NCBI GenBank assembly: GCA_963704825.1 | Contig: CAVPHV010000018.1 | Coordinates: 248,001 to 312,000 of the forward strand | Length of the DNA: 64,000 nt | Reading direction: 5' to 3' | From: CAVPHV01 sp963704825 | Lineage (GTDB): Bacteria; Actinomycetota; Acidimicrobiia; Spongiisociales; UBA5794 | Shown here: piece after piece, positions 1 to 9,757 of the stretch | Layout: each line of letters starts with the position of its first letter | How positions within the stretch are numbered: position 1 is the first letter of the stretch | Made by a program: the position numbers and the translations under genes | Notes under the pieces: model-generated | Told to the model about the DNA's origin: nothing | Databases searched by the model: none | What the model saw: only the letters and a program-made list of their open reading frames with translations

Positions 1-2
1 CG

Positions 3-1073
<1,071 letters not shown>

Positions 1074-1136
1074 CGAGACGGAAGTTCGGCGGACGCGATT
1101 GTCTCCGGCCGCCGCCAGTCTCCTAATCTCTATCCG

Positions 1137-2015
1137 ATGCGGACCCCACCAAATGTGATGCCGGCGGTGATAACGCCTTTCACTGCGGCCGGGGAACTCA
1201 ATGAAGCCGAGCATCGCCACAACCTGGTGACACTCCAGGATCGCGGTTGTGAGGGATTCCTGATCGCCGGCTCTACGGGAGAGGGCCCCTATCTCGAACC
1301 CGGCGAGCGGAAGCGGCTCCTCGCCGCAGCCCGAGATGAGCTCGGCAGCGCTCCGTTCCTTCTCGGCGGCATCTCCGGGGAGTCGGTGCGTCAGGCAATG
1401 ACACAGATCGCCGAGGCGGTCGACGGTGGCGCCGACGCCGTTCTCGTCATTACGCCGACGTCCATGGCCCGGGGCAACCACGCTGCTGTCGTCAAGTACT
1501 ACATCGAGGTTGCCACCGCCTCACCCGTTCCGGTCTACTTGTACTCAGTCCCGAGGGTAACCGGCTACGAGATCCCGATCGATGCGGTCGTGACCCTTGC
1601 CGCCCATCCCAATATCTTTGGCATGAAAGACTCAGGGGCCCGCCCCGTCAGGATCAAAGAGATCGCCTCCAGCCTCGACGATCCTTTCTTGATGTTCGCC
1701 GGAGCCTCGGTCGCTCTGGCGCCGTCGATGGCGGCCGGCGGTTACGGCGCCATCAACGCCAGCGGCAACTACGCCTCCGAGCTCATCACCGAGCTCATCA
1801 CCGCCTGCGCGGTGTTGCAGGCCGATGCGGAGGTGTATCAGGGGCGACTCACCTCCATCGTCAAGGAAGTCGAAGCCTTCGGACTTCCAGGAACGAAGGC
1901 AGCGGCGCATGCCCGTGGCCTCCATGCCGGATTCCCCCGCCGTCCCCTGCTCCCGCTCGGCCCCGAAGATGCCGCCACAGTGGCAGCGGTGGTCGCAGGT
2001 CTAGGAACGCGTTGA
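1137..2015 (+). CDS. DapA/N-acetylneuraminate lyase family aldolase
   Basis: This is a class I aldolase of the dihydrodipicolinate synthase superfamily, with a TIM-barrel fold and Schiff-base chemistry. Visible catalytic features are GSTGE at residues 45-49, Tyr136 in YSVPR and the Schiff-base Lys164 in GMKDSG. The spacing matches Tyr133/Lys161 of E. coli DapA. The Arg typical of true DapA in the YNVPSRTG loop is not in its usual place, so the substrate is uncertain and it may act on another 2-keto acid. The box TAATCT lies 7 nt before the ATG, suggesting a leaderless mRNA. It converges with the channel gene downstream and overlaps it by 15 bp. Confidence 0.85.
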   Translation: MRTPPNVMPAVITPFTAAGELNEAEHRHNLVTLQDRGCEGFLIAGSTGEGPYLEPGERKRLLAAARDELGSAPFLLGGISGESVRQAMTQIAEAVDGGADAVLVITPTSMARGNHAAVVKYYIEVATASPVPVYLYSVPRVTGYEIPIDAVVTLAAHPNIFGMKDSGARPVRIKEIASSLDDPFLMFAGASVALAPSMAAGGYGAINASGNYASELITELITACAVLQADAEVYQGRLTSIVKEVEAFGLPGTKAAAHARGLHAGFPRRPLLPLGPEDAATVAAVVAGLGTR

Positions 2016-2726
2016 TGCGTCGGCAGATCCGGTCTCGACGCTGACCGCGGCTTCGAGGAATTCCGCGTTCGGGACGTCCATCGCCCGATGATCTGAAACC
2101 TGGATCCGGGTCGTGGACAGTCCGATCTCGATGACCGCCCCCTCGACATCACCGATCCGCACTTTGTCACCCGGCTCATAGCGTCGGTGAACATGCCGGC
2201 CGGCCGAGACCTGCCGGGCGATCGGCACCGAGCCAAGGCCCGCGGCCAGGGCCAAAGTCAGGGCGGTGCCGAAGGCAACTGCGGCCACGAGGACCAGGAT
2301 GATGTCCGTCGAGATCCCGATCTGCTGCAACGCGATGATGACGCCGATACCAAGGATGAGCGACGACGTGATCAGGCGAGCGCGGCCCGCGATCGCCGGG
2401 GAGAACCCCCGCAGACCCGCCTCCACCAGCAAGCCGACGATCCGTCCCAGGGCGCGAGCGATGATCACGATGATGACCGCCACCATGAGGTCCGGGACTG
2501 AACGAATGAAAGAGTCGGCCAACTGCTCGGCCTGATCGGGATCGATCACAACGAGGGCGCCGACGACGAGCACGGCAACGACGAGCACGGGAGTGAGTTG
2601 ACCGACCAGGTCGCCCCACTGATCGGGCAGCTTCTTCTTCAGCACGCGCCCGATGATCCAGATGACCAACGCGATGGCCACGACGATGCCGGCCGTCACT
2701 AGCCGCTCCACGATGTCTCCTTCCAT
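2001..2726 (-). CDS. MscS-like mechanosensitive channel family protein
   Basis: This is a predicted inner-membrane protein. It has hydrophobic helices near residues 10-28, 43-61, 78-99, 115-134 and 138-160. A short C-terminal beta domain follows at about 183-220, reading YEPGDKVRIGDVEG...TTRI, which resembles the MscS beta domain that follows the pore helix. At 241 residues it is a small family member and lacks the large MscS C-terminal vestibule. The role is probably osmotic pressure release or ion leak, inferred from the family only. It is the last of three leftward genes behind the sigma/anti-sigma pair, which hints at envelope-stress control. Confidence 0.75.
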   Translation of the reverse strand: MEGDIVERLVTAGIVVAIALVIWIIGRVLKKKLPDQWGDLVGQLTPVLVVAVLVVGALVVIDPDQAEQLADSFIRSVPDLMVAVIIVIIARALGRIVGLLVEAGLRGFSPAIAGRARLITSSLILGIGVIIALQQIGISTDIILVLVAAVAFGTALTLALAAGLGSVPIARQVSAGRHVHRRYEPGDKVRIGDVEGAVIEIGLSTTRIQVSDHRAMDVPNAEFLEAAVSVETGSADASTRS

Positions 2727-2743
2727 GCCGACCCTCCCCCAGC

Positions 2744-3172
2744 CTAAGGGGCCAAGTCGCCCGCTTCATCATCCCCCGCCTCATCATCCCCCGCCGCGGA
2801 GGCGGTTGCGTCCGCCGCGTCGGCGGTTGCGTTCGCAGCGTCGGCGTCGGCCTCGGGGGCGGTGTCGCGCCGGTCATCGCGATGGTTCCCATCGGCTCCA
2901 AAGGTGTACTCAGCAGCGGCGCGGCCCATGGCGGAGACGATGTTCACGCCCAGTCCAATCATCTCGCTGAGGAACTGGTCGAACCGGATGCGACGGATGA
3001 CCGGTTCTCGCAGGTCATGGCCGAGCTCGCCCTCCCACACCTCGGCGAGGAAGGCCTGACACTCGTTGCATGTCGCCACGTGAGCGTCGAGGTCCTGGAA
3101 ATCGGCGAGATCTACGCCGTCCACGAATGCAAAGAGCCGATCATCGGTGGTGTGGCAGGTTCTCATCGCCAC
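2744..3172 (-). CDS. putative zinc-finger anti-sigma factor
   Basis: This is a 142-residue protein whose start overlaps the 3' end of the ECF sigma gene by 10 bp, the usual arrangement of a sigma factor with its anti-sigma factor. His31, Cys35 and Cys38 form the Hx3CxxC zinc-binding motif of ZAS-type anti-sigma domains. There is no clear membrane helix, so it is probably cytoplasmic. The C-terminal 50 residues are an Ala/Asp-rich low-complexity tail with short Asp-Ala repeats and are likely disordered. The predicted role is to hold the adjacent sigma factor inactive, possibly through a redox-sensitive zinc site. Target and signal cannot be read from sequence. Confidence 0.75.
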   Translation of the reverse strand: MAMRTCHTTDDRLFAFVDGVDLADFQDLDAHVATCNECQAFLAEVWEGELGHDLREPVIRRIRFDQFLSEMIGLGVNIVSAMGRAAAEYTFGADGNHRDDRRDTAPEADADAANATADAADATASAAGDDEAGDDEAGDLAP

Positions 3173-3720
3173 TCCTCCATCTCGCTGCGCAACGCCCGGC
3201 GAGCTCGCAGGATTCTGGTTCGCACCGTGTTCAGCGGCAGGGCGAGGCGCTCGGCGATCTCTTGGTAGGACAGGCCGTCGAACTCGCGCAGCACCAACGC
3301 CTCCCGCAGATCGGGGGGCAACTCGGCGATGGCGGATTCGAGGTCGTCCCGCATCAAGGCGAGCTCCGTCTCGCGCTCCGGACCACGCCGGGCGGCAACC
3401 TCCGGCATCGAGTCTTGGGGGTACTCGCGGCGACGAGACACGGCATTGACGGCGAGGTTCGTCGCAATGCGATACAGCCAGGACCGCACTTGCGCCTGAC
3501 CCCGGAAATCCGGCAGCGCCTTGTAGGCGCGCACGAACGCTTCCTGCGCCACGTCCTCGGCGAGGACCGGGTTTCGCACTACTCGCAACGCCGCTCCGTA
3601 TACGAAGTCCTGATGTCGTCTCACCAGCTCGCCAAACGCATCGAGGTCGCCCGATGCCATCTCGACGAGATCGGCGTCGGCGACCCCCTCGAATCGCGAG
3701 CTATGTCCGGTTAGACCCAC
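3163..3720 (-). CDS. ECF (extracytoplasmic function) RNA polymerase sigma factor
   Basis: This is a two-domain sigma-70-like factor. Sigma region 2 spans about residues 12-80 (including AEDVAQEAFVRAYKALPDFRG) and region 4 about residues 120-178 (ELPPDLREALVLREFDGLSYQEIAE, a helix-turn-helix). It recruits RNA polymerase to a specific regulon. A longer frame reaches 3855, but GTG at 3720 gives the usual 185-residue length and begins just before the conserved region, so I chose it. The upstream extension has no family character. It overlaps the zinc-finger anti-sigma gene downstream. Confidence 0.9.
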   Translation of the reverse strand: MGLTGHSSRFEGVADADLVEMASGDLDAFGELVRRHQDFVYGAALRVVRNPVLAEDVAQEAFVRAYKALPDFRGQAQVRSWLYRIATNLAVNAVSRRREYPQDSMPEVAARRGPERETELALMRDDLESAIAELPPDLREALVLREFDGLSYQEIAERLALPLNTVRTRILRARRALRSEMEEWR

Positions 3721-4090
3721 GCGACCCGCCTGAGGTTCCCGACTGGAAAGTAGATACTCCCACGGAGGGAAATACTGATGGCAGGGGAACTTCGACGCAA
3801 CTGCTGTGTCGAAGTGGGGTACCGGTTTGGAGGGACCGTCACCAATACCCTCCATCAGAGGTGACGGCGGCTGTGGGGTTGATCGTCTGTAACAACCCCC
3901 TCACGGATCTCCCTGCAGCCGCTGCACCACCTGTCTGGGTCTGCGAGCAGGGAGTTTGCGCCACCATCCCTCCGCCGCTCTTCCACGACTCTCGCCAGCA
4001 TCGGTCTCGACGATACCCAGACGCCATCTCAACGACACACCACTAGAGTTCCAGCCTGCACACCGACTCAGAATCTGGAGGATCCGCCCA
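3721..4090. other. intergenic region between divergent sigma-factor and DUF6325 genes
   Basis: No convincing gene is seen here. It holds a 7-bp inverted repeat (GGGGTTG at 3875-3881, CAACCCC at 3893-3899, 11-nt loop) and an imperfect inverted repeat around 3752-3775 on the sigma-gene side. Promoters for both flanking genes must lie here but none is clear enough to mark. Confidence 0.5.
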
Positions 4091-4531
4091 GTGACGACCA
4101 GCAGCAGTGCCGAGGTACACGGACCAATCGATTTTGTACTCCTCGAGTTCCCCGACCAAGTACCAACGGGCCGGGCCGCAGCGGCTCTTGGCGACTTGGT
4201 CGATCAACAGATCATCCGGCTGTATGACATCGTCGCGATCCGAAAGACCGTCGATGGAGTCGTGACCGTGGTCGAGATCACCGATCTGGATCCCGATGGC
4301 TTCGCTCTTTTTGCGGGCGCTCGGTCTGGTCTGGTCGACGAGAGCGACGTCGCTGAAGCGGCCTCGGCCATGGAACCGGGAACGGTCGCCGTACTGTTGA
4401 TCTACGAAAACCGATGGGCGGCACCGTTCGTTGCCGCCGCCCGGGACGCGGGAGGTCAATTGATCGCCTCGGCCCGGATCCCCGCACAGGACCTCATCGA
4501 GGCTCTCGACGGCCTCGATGAACAAAGCTAG
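4091..4531 (+). CDS. DUF6325-like protein of unknown function
   Basis: This is a 146-residue soluble protein. An opening of the type PIDFVLLEFPDQ, then a helix with DLVDQQIIRLYDIVAIRK, matches a small actinobacterial family (DUF6325) whose members are often found beside SHOCT-domain proteins. GTG at 4091 is chosen because GGAGG sits 8 nt upstream. The frame is open to 3956, but that part has no family resemblance. The next gene starts 9 bp downstream, so the two form one transcription unit. The function is unknown, and a membrane-associated stress role is only a guess from context. Confidence 0.75.
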   Translation: MTTSSSAEVHGPIDFVLLEFPDQVPTGRAAAALGDLVDQQIIRLYDIVAIRKTVDGVVTVVEITDLDPDGFALFAGARSGLVDESDVAEAASAMEPGTVAVLLIYENRWAAPFVAAARDAGGQLIASARIPAQDLIEALDGLDEQS

Positions 4532-4540
4532 GAGAGCCGC

Positions 4541-4852
4541 ATGCCAGGACTACTACGTGGAGTCGCCCGCACCGCAGTTGTCGCCGGAACCGCTACCGCG
4601 GTGAGCGGGCGCGTAGCGCGCCACCAGGCGGAGAAGTTCGCCGATCGGGATCAAGACATCGCTGCCAACCGGGGAGAGGGATATGCCGAAGGCGCCCAAG
4701 CGGCGTACCAGTCGCCGCCCCCAGCACCATCTCCCCCACCTCCGGCGGATGATATGACGACCGAACTGACCCAACTTGCCAGCCTGCACGCTCAGGGCAT
4801 CCTCACGGATGACGAGTTCGCCGCCAAGAAGGCACAGATACTCGGCATCTAG
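4541..4852 (+). CDS. SHOCT-domain small protein
   Basis: This is a 103-residue protein. The N-terminal third is Ala/Val/Arg-rich. A Pro-rich linker (about residues 58-68) leads to a C-terminal SHOCT motif, roughly residues 74-103, of the form LxxLHAQGILTDDEFAAKKAQIL. SHOCT modules are short oligomerisation or membrane-tethering segments found at protein termini. An AGGAGAG ribosome-binding site precedes the ATG. It is paired with the DUF6325-like gene and converges, with a 4-bp overlap, on the ATP-grasp gene. Confidence 0.8.
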   Translation: MPGLLRGVARTAVVAGTATAVSGRVARHQAEKFADRDQDIAANRGEGYAEGAQAAYQSPPPAPSPPPPADDMTTELTQLASLHAQGILTDDEFAAKKAQILGI

Positions 4853-6261
4853 CCGTGCAGATCCTCGGCGGCGGTGAAGTTGGGAAGCCCCAGGTCCCAG
4901 ATCCGGTCGGCGATTTCGAAACCGCGCACCATCCAGGGAGCAATCGAGACTCCCGCCGGGACTCGGTCGGGATCGGGCCGCACCGCCACCGAACCGGATG
5001 GACTCCCCCGGTCCCAGGAGATGGTCGCATCGGGCGTCTCTCCCGGTCGCGCGAGACGAGGCGGCCCGCCGGAAAGCACCACGCCGTGTTCCTGTTTCTC
5101 CTTGGGCACGGCGTCGACCATGAGGAACCCAATCCCGGACCGAGCTGAATCGGCCCCGGCCAGGAGCATGTGCTCGAAGTCGCGCGGCCGGTAGTCGATG
5201 TCGACGCCTGCGATGAGCGCTCGGTTGATCGCCGTAAGGGCCAGATCGGGAAGGCCGCGCCCGGCACGCCTGATACCCGCTCCCATCCGGGGATTGAGTT
5301 CGGTCGGCAGAAAGCCGTCGCCGGTCATCACACCGTCTACCGTGAAGCCGCCGGCATAGGCATACTCGGAGCGCAGAACCCTTCCCACGCGGCGGGCAAT
5401 GTCGCGCATCTCCTCGCGGCGAGCCTGCGGCGGGTCCCAAAATGAGGCCGTCCCGACGTACTTGAACTCGGTGGTTCCCGCCTTTTTGAACTCGGTGGTG
5501 CCCGCCTTGCGCAGCACCAGCATCTCGATGGGGCGAATCGCAGCCACATAGTCTGGGAAGACGAAGCCGTGCACGCTGCAGGGGATTCCCTCGAGGAACG
5601 GCATGATCCGCACTCGCTCGCACCTGGCGGCAAGCCAGTGCCGAGCACCCGTGGCACCGGCGGTCGACCGCACCCACCGGAGGTACTCGGCGCCGCCGTG
5701 CCAGCCTTCCGTGTTGTCCGCCACCCACACCGTGCCGGCACCCCAGTCGAGATCATCGAGTACCTGATCGATCTCCGACCCGATGACCGAGACAACCGCG
5801 GACGGCGCCCGCCGCACCTCGGCGAGATCCCAGACCTGGTCGATGATCATCTTGTCCTCGAGATCCACCCACGCCTGCGGCCGCGTCCCGTAGTGCGAGC
5901 GACCCGCCACCAACGACTCGGCGGCGAGGAACCCGTCCAGCACCTCGGCGCTCCGTCCGGGATCCCATGCATCGATCTGCGCCTCGATCCCGGAAGGCAG
6001 GTCCGTCACGGTCTTCAGGAAGCGACGAATGAACTCCATATGGGTCGACCCGGTCGCCGCCAGCAGCGCCCACTCGGCGTCGGCCGGATCAGGCAACTCT
6101 CCCATTCCTTCCGTAGCCGCAACGATGAATGGCCGTTGCGCCCCGCACTCGCAAAGGAAGCGAACCAGGTTGGTTGCCCCGGCGAGACTCTCGCTCACGA
6201 TCAGGAACTTCCTGCCCGTGTATTCCGACGCGAGCAGTCGAGCCCAGTAGGTCTGATCCAT
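4849..6261 (-). CDS. ATP-grasp domain protein with internal duplication
   Basis: This is a 470-residue protein of the carboxylate-amine/thiol ligase (ATP-grasp) superfamily. Features include a Lys near 137 in the ATP-binding subdomain, EGIPCSVHGF near residue 224, and the metal-binding ELNPRMGAG segment near residue 322. The substrate is unknown. Residues 252-267 are two identical copies of the octapeptide KAGTTEFK, encoded by two 24-bp units, in the loop before the catalytic core strands. The ATG is preceded by TAGATT with a 7-nt gap, which fits leaderless transcription. It stands alone between convergent and divergent neighbours. Confidence 0.8.
   Translation of the reverse strand: MDQTYWARLLASEYTGRKFLIVSESLAGATNLVRFLCECGAQRPFIVAATEGMGELPDPADAEWALLAATGSTHMEFIRRFLKTVTDLPSGIEAQIDAWDPGRSAEVLDGFLAAESLVAGRSHYGTRPQAWVDLEDKMIIDQVWDLAEVRRAPSAVVSVIGSEIDQVLDDLDWGAGTVWVADNTEGWHGGAEYLRWVRSTAGATGARHWLAARCERVRIMPFLEGIPCSVHGFVFPDYVAAIRPIEMLVLRKAGTTEFKKAGTTEFKYVGTASFWDPPQARREEMRDIARRVGRVLRSEYAYAGGFTVDGVMTGDGFLPTELNPRMGAGIRRAGRGLPDLALTAINRALIAGVDIDYRPRDFEHMLLAGADSARSGIGFLMVDAVPKEKQEHGVVLSGGPPRLARPGETPDATISWDRGSPSGSVAVRPDPDRVPAGVSIAPWMVRGFEIADRIWDLGLPNFTAAEDLHG
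5462..5509 (-). repeat. 24-bp in-frame tandem duplication inside the ATP-grasp gene
   Basis: Units 5462-5485 and 5486-5509 are head-to-tail copies. They differ at the fifteenth base (T/G) and at the last base. The length keeps the reading frame and doubles an octapeptide. Confidence 0.9.
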
Positions 6262-6372
6262 GGCGCAGAATCTACCGATCGCCGCCCCTATCGGTGAATA
6301 GGGTCGAATTGCAGCAGAATCGGGACCACCCTCGACTCGGAGCCGGGGCCGGAATCAAGTAGCGTGCCCGCC

Positions 6373-7515
6373 ATGCACGTAGGAGTCCCCAAGGAGTCGC
6401 GCCCGGGTGAGCGGCGCGTCGCTGCAGTTCCCGCCACCGTCGAAACAATGCTCGGCTGGGGCTGGGCGGTGAAGGTCCAAGCCGATGCGGGCACCGAAGC
6501 CGGCTTCCCGGACGACCTGTTCGTTGCAGCCGGAGCCGAGATCGTGGCCGGTCCGGCATCGGCCCATGACGCCGACCTCGTCCTGCGGGTCGGCCCGCCG
6601 GCCCTCGAAGAGGTCGGACTGACCAAAGAGAGCGCCGCATTGATCGGATTCCTCGATCCATTCATCGACGCCGACCTCGTGCGTGCCCTCGCCGCCCGCA
6701 ACCTCACCTCGGTTGCCGTTGAGGCCATCCCCCGCACCACGCTGGCCCAGGCAATGGACGCCCTTTCCTCGCAAGCAAACCTTGCCGGCTATGCGGCCGT
6801 ACTGATGGGCGCCCAGGCCTCGCCCAAGCTGCTGCCGATGATGGTGACCGCCGCCGGAACGATTCCGCCCTCAAAGGCGCTCATCCTCGGGGTCGGCGTT
6901 GCCGGCCTGCAAGCCATCGCCACCGCCCGCCGCCTGGGGGCCGTCGTCCACGCCTACGACATTCGGGTCGAGACCAAGGAGCAGGTCGAGAGCCTTGGAG
7001 CCAAGTTCGTCGAAGCCCCAACGGCTGAGGCAGACGAAGGCGGCTACGCCCGCGAAGTCCAAGATGACGTCCAGCAGCGCCAATTCGAGGCCCTGTCTCC
7101 CCACGTCGCCGACTCGGATCTCATCGTGACCACGGCGCAGATTCCCGGCCGACCGGCACCGCTGCTGATCACTCAGGAGATGGTCGCCACCATGCACCCC
7201 GGTTCGGTGATCGTCGACATGGCCGCAGGCACCGGCGGCAACGTTGCCGGATCCAAGCCGGACGAAGTAGTGGACATCGGCGGCGTCAAGATCTTTGGCC
7301 CGACCAACCTCGCCAGCTTCGTGCCGACCGACGCCAGTCGCATGTATGCCAGAAACCTGATCGCCTTCATCGAACGAGTCCGCGACAAGGAGACCGGCGA
7401 ACTCGCCTTCGACCTGGACGATGAAATCATCGGGGGCAGCACGATCACCTACGACGGCCGCGTGGTTCACCCCCGCAGCCGGCAACTGCTCGGAATGGAG
7501 GACTCCAGCGCATGA
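6373..7515 (+). CDS. pntAA: NAD(P) transhydrogenase subunit alpha, part 1
   Basis: This is the cytosolic NAD(H)-binding domain (dI) of the proton-translocating transhydrogenase, which passes hydride from NADH to NADP+ using the proton gradient. It opens with the family start MxVGVPKE and carries the Rossmann motif GVGVAGLQAIATARRLG near residue 176. The length of about 380 residues is normal. A GTG at 6364 is also possible, but the ATG at 6373 matches the family start. It is first of the three-gene pntAA-pntAB-pntB set, with a 4-bp overlap into pntAB. Confidence 0.95.
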   Translation: MHVGVPKESRPGERRVAAVPATVETMLGWGWAVKVQADAGTEAGFPDDLFVAAGAEIVAGPASAHDADLVLRVGPPALEEVGLTKESAALIGFLDPFIDADLVRALAARNLTSVAVEAIPRTTLAQAMDALSSQANLAGYAAVLMGAQASPKLLPMMVTAAGTIPPSKALILGVGVAGLQAIATARRLGAVVHAYDIRVETKEQVESLGAKFVEAPTAEADEGGYAREVQDDVQQRQFEALSPHVADSDLIVTTAQIPGRPAPLLITQEMVATMHPGSVIVDMAAGTGGNVAGSKPDEVVDIGGVKIFGPTNLASFVPTDASRMYARNLIAFIERVRDKETGELAFDLDDEIIGGSTITYDGRVVHPRSRQLLGMEDSSA

Positions 7516-7811
7516 GCCCTGAGTTCATCACCGGCATCGTCGTCTTCGTCCTCGCCGCCTTCGTAGGCCTCGAGGTGATTTCGAAAGTGCCTCCCACCCT
7601 GCACACGCCGCTGATGTCGGGGGCAAACGCCATTTCGGGCATCACGGTCGTTGGCGCCATCACCGCAGCCGGGCTCGGCTCCGGCACCCTTGCCGCCGTG
7701 CTCGGTTTCCTGGCGGTCGCCGCAGCCATGATCAACGTCGTCGGCGGCTTCATGGTCACCGATCGCATGCTCGAGATGTTCAAGAAGAAGCCGGAACGCA
7801 AGCGTGACTGA
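7512..7811 (+). CDS. pntAB: NAD(P) transhydrogenase subunit alpha, part 2 (membrane)
   Basis: This is a 99-residue membrane subunit. It has three hydrophobic helices and the conserved segment SKVPPTLHTPLMSGANAISG, typical of the first half of the dII proton channel. In E. coli this piece is fused to the NAD-binding domain. Here it is a separate gene, as in many actinobacteria and alphaproteobacteria. It starts with ATGA, overlapping pntAA by 4 bp, and overlaps pntB by 8 bp, so the three subunits are probably made in fixed ratio. Confidence 0.95.
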   Translation: MSPEFITGIVVFVLAAFVGLEVISKVPPTLHTPLMSGANAISGITVVGAITAAGLGSGTLAAVLGFLAVAAAMINVVGGFMVTDRMLEMFKKKPERKRD

Positions 7812-9162
7812 ACTCCTCTACCTCGGCGCTGCCGTCTTCTTCATCTTCGGCTTGAAGCAGCTCGGTTCGCCCCGAACCGCCCGCCGCGGCAACACGCTCG
7901 CCGCAATCGGCATGCTCGCCGCCATCGTCATCACGCTGGTCGACCAGGACATCACGAACTGGGGCACCGTCGTCGCCGGCCTCGTGGTCGGTGGCGCCGT
8001 CGGCGCCTTCCTCGCCATCCGGGTGCAGATGACGGAAATGCCGCAGCTCGTCGCCGCCTTCAATGGCTTCGGTGGCATCGCCTCGACCCTGGTGGCCCTC
8101 GTTGAAGTCGACAAGCTCGCCGGCGCTTTCGACGTCGAGACCGGGGTCACCGTGGTGCTCTCGCTCGCCATCGGAACGGTGACGTTCTCCGGCAGCTTCG
8201 TTGCATTCGGCAAACTCCAAGGAATCCTGCCCGGTCGCCCGCTCGGATTCACCGGGGGCCAGATCATCAATGCCCTCCTCGCCATCAGCATCGTCGGTTG
8301 CGGCATCTGGGCCATTGCCGCCGATTCCACGCTCGCCTACTGGCTGGTGGCGGTTGCCGCGTTGATCCTCGGCGTGCTCGCCGTCACCCCCATCGGCGGT
8401 GCCGACATGCCGGTCGTGATTTCCTTGCTGAACTCACTGTCCGGCGTTGCCGCCGCCATGGCAGGCTTCGTCGTCGGCAACGAGGCCCTCATCATCGGCG
8501 GTGCCCTCGTCGGAGCTGCCGGCTTCATCCTCACCATGCTCATGGGCGAAGCGATGAACCGGTCGCTCGCCAACGTGCTGTTCTCCGGGTTCGGCACCGA
8601 GGGCGCCGGACCGATCACTACCAGCGACAAGCCGGTGAAGTCGGCGACGCCCGACGATGTCGCCATTGCGCTCGCCTACGCCGACAGCGTGATGGTGGTG
8701 CCCGGCTACGGCATGGCCGTCGCCCAAGCCCAGCACGCGGTGCGAGATCTCGCCACGGCTCTCGAAGAGCGTGGGGTCGAGGTCAACTATGCGATCCACC
8801 CGGTAGCAGGCCGCATGCCCGGCCACATGAACGTGTTGCTGGCGGAGGCCGACGTGCCCTACGACCAGCTACTCGATCTCGAACAGTCCAACCCCAGGCT
8901 GCCCCAGACCGATGCCGTGCTGATCATCGGCGCCAACGACGTGGTCAACCCGTCGGCCCGCGATGATGCCACCAGCCCCATCTACGGCATGCCGATCCTC
9001 GAGGTCGACCAAGCCCGAACCTGCATTGTGATCAAGCGCAGCCTGTCGCCGGGCTTCGCCGGCATCGACAATCCACTGTTCTACCTCGACAACACGATGA
9101 TGTTGTTTGCCGATGGCAAGGACGCCGTGGAGAGCGTCGTCATCGCTCTCGCCGACGTGTAG
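7804..9162 (+). CDS. pntB: NAD(P) transhydrogenase subunit beta
   Basis: This 452-residue subunit has eight or more transmembrane helices (residues 1-260) followed by the soluble NADP(H)-binding domain dIII. The dIII motifs VVPGYGMAVAQAQ, GRMPGHMNVLLAEADVPY and GANDVVNP are all visible. It completes the proton channel and binds NADP(H), so together with PntAA and PntAB it makes NADPH. The start is GTG at 7804, inside the end of pntAB. Confidence 0.96.
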   Translation: MTELLYLGAAVFFIFGLKQLGSPRTARRGNTLAAIGMLAAIVITLVDQDITNWGTVVAGLVVGGAVGAFLAIRVQMTEMPQLVAAFNGFGGIASTLVALVEVDKLAGAFDVETGVTVVLSLAIGTVTFSGSFVAFGKLQGILPGRPLGFTGGQIINALLAISIVGCGIWAIAADSTLAYWLVAVAALILGVLAVTPIGGADMPVVISLLNSLSGVAAAMAGFVVGNEALIIGGALVGAAGFILTMLMGEAMNRSLANVLFSGFGTEGAGPITTSDKPVKSATPDDVAIALAYADSVMVVPGYGMAVAQAQHAVRDLATALEERGVEVNYAIHPVAGRMPGHMNVLLAEADVPYDQLLDLEQSNPRLPQTDAVLIIGANDVVNPSARDDATSPIYGMPILEVDQARTCIVIKRSLSPGFAGIDNPLFYLDNTMMLFADGKDAVESVVIALADV

Positions 9163-9164
9163 CC

Positions 9165-9752
9165 GTGCAGTTCGAAGAGGTCGTCAAGCGGCGCCGCATC
9201 GTCCGCAACTACACGGATGAGCCGGTCGATCCGGCCACCCTCGAGCGCATTCTCGACACGGCGCGACGCGCCCCATCAGCCGGGTTCAGCCAGGGGCAAG
9301 CCTTCATCGTCGTCACCGAACAGCAACGTCGCAGCCGCATCGCCGAACTCGCCGACGAACCCGCCTACGTGGCCGAGGGGTTCGATCCTTGGATCTCCCG
9401 GGCGCCGGTCCATATCGTGGTCTGCGTGAGCGAGAAGGTCTACCGCGATCGGTATTCCGAGCCGGACAAGGTCGCCGCAGGCAATGCGCAGGACTGGCCG
9501 GTTCCCTACTGGTGGGTCGACGCCGGGGCGGCCATGATGATGCTGCTGCTCGCCGCGGTCGACGAGGGATTGGCCGCCGGCTTCCTCGGCTCCCATGCGA
9601 TGCCGGAGCTCAAGAGGGAGCTGGGGATCCCGGACGAAGTCGAACCGATCGGCATCGTCACCATCGGACACCCAGCTCCGGACCGCCGCAGCGGCTCGCT
9701 GGCCCGGGGTCGCAAGGATGCTGCCGAGGTCGTGCACCGCGAGACCTGGTAG
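9165..9752 (+). CDS. nitroreductase family FMN oxidoreductase
   Basis: This is a 195-residue member of the flavin-dependent nitroreductase fold. The N-terminus has the FMN-binding RRRIVRNYTDEPV and RRAPSAGFSQG segments. Later segments WWVDAGAAMMMLLLAA and GIVTIGHPAPD are typical of the family. The substrate is unknown (quinone, flavin or nitro compound). GTG at 9165 starts only 2 bp after the pntB stop, so it is probably co-transcribed with the transhydrogenase that could supply its NADPH. Confidence 0.85.
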   Translation: MQFEEVVKRRRIVRNYTDEPVDPATLERILDTARRAPSAGFSQGQAFIVVTEQQRRSRIAELADEPAYVAEGFDPWISRAPVHIVVCVSEKVYRDRYSEPDKVAAGNAQDWPVPYWWVDAGAAMMMLLLAAVDEGLAAGFLGSHAMPELKRELGIPDEVEPIGIVTIGHPAPDRRSGSLARGRKDAAEVVHRETW

Positions 9753-9757
9753 CGGGT

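Noticed and set aside
3697..3726. ECF-type autoregulatory promoter (GGAAC and GTC boxes) at the sigma gene
   Set aside because: A GGAAC-like box is present, but the GTC partner falls inside the coding start, so spacing does not fit.
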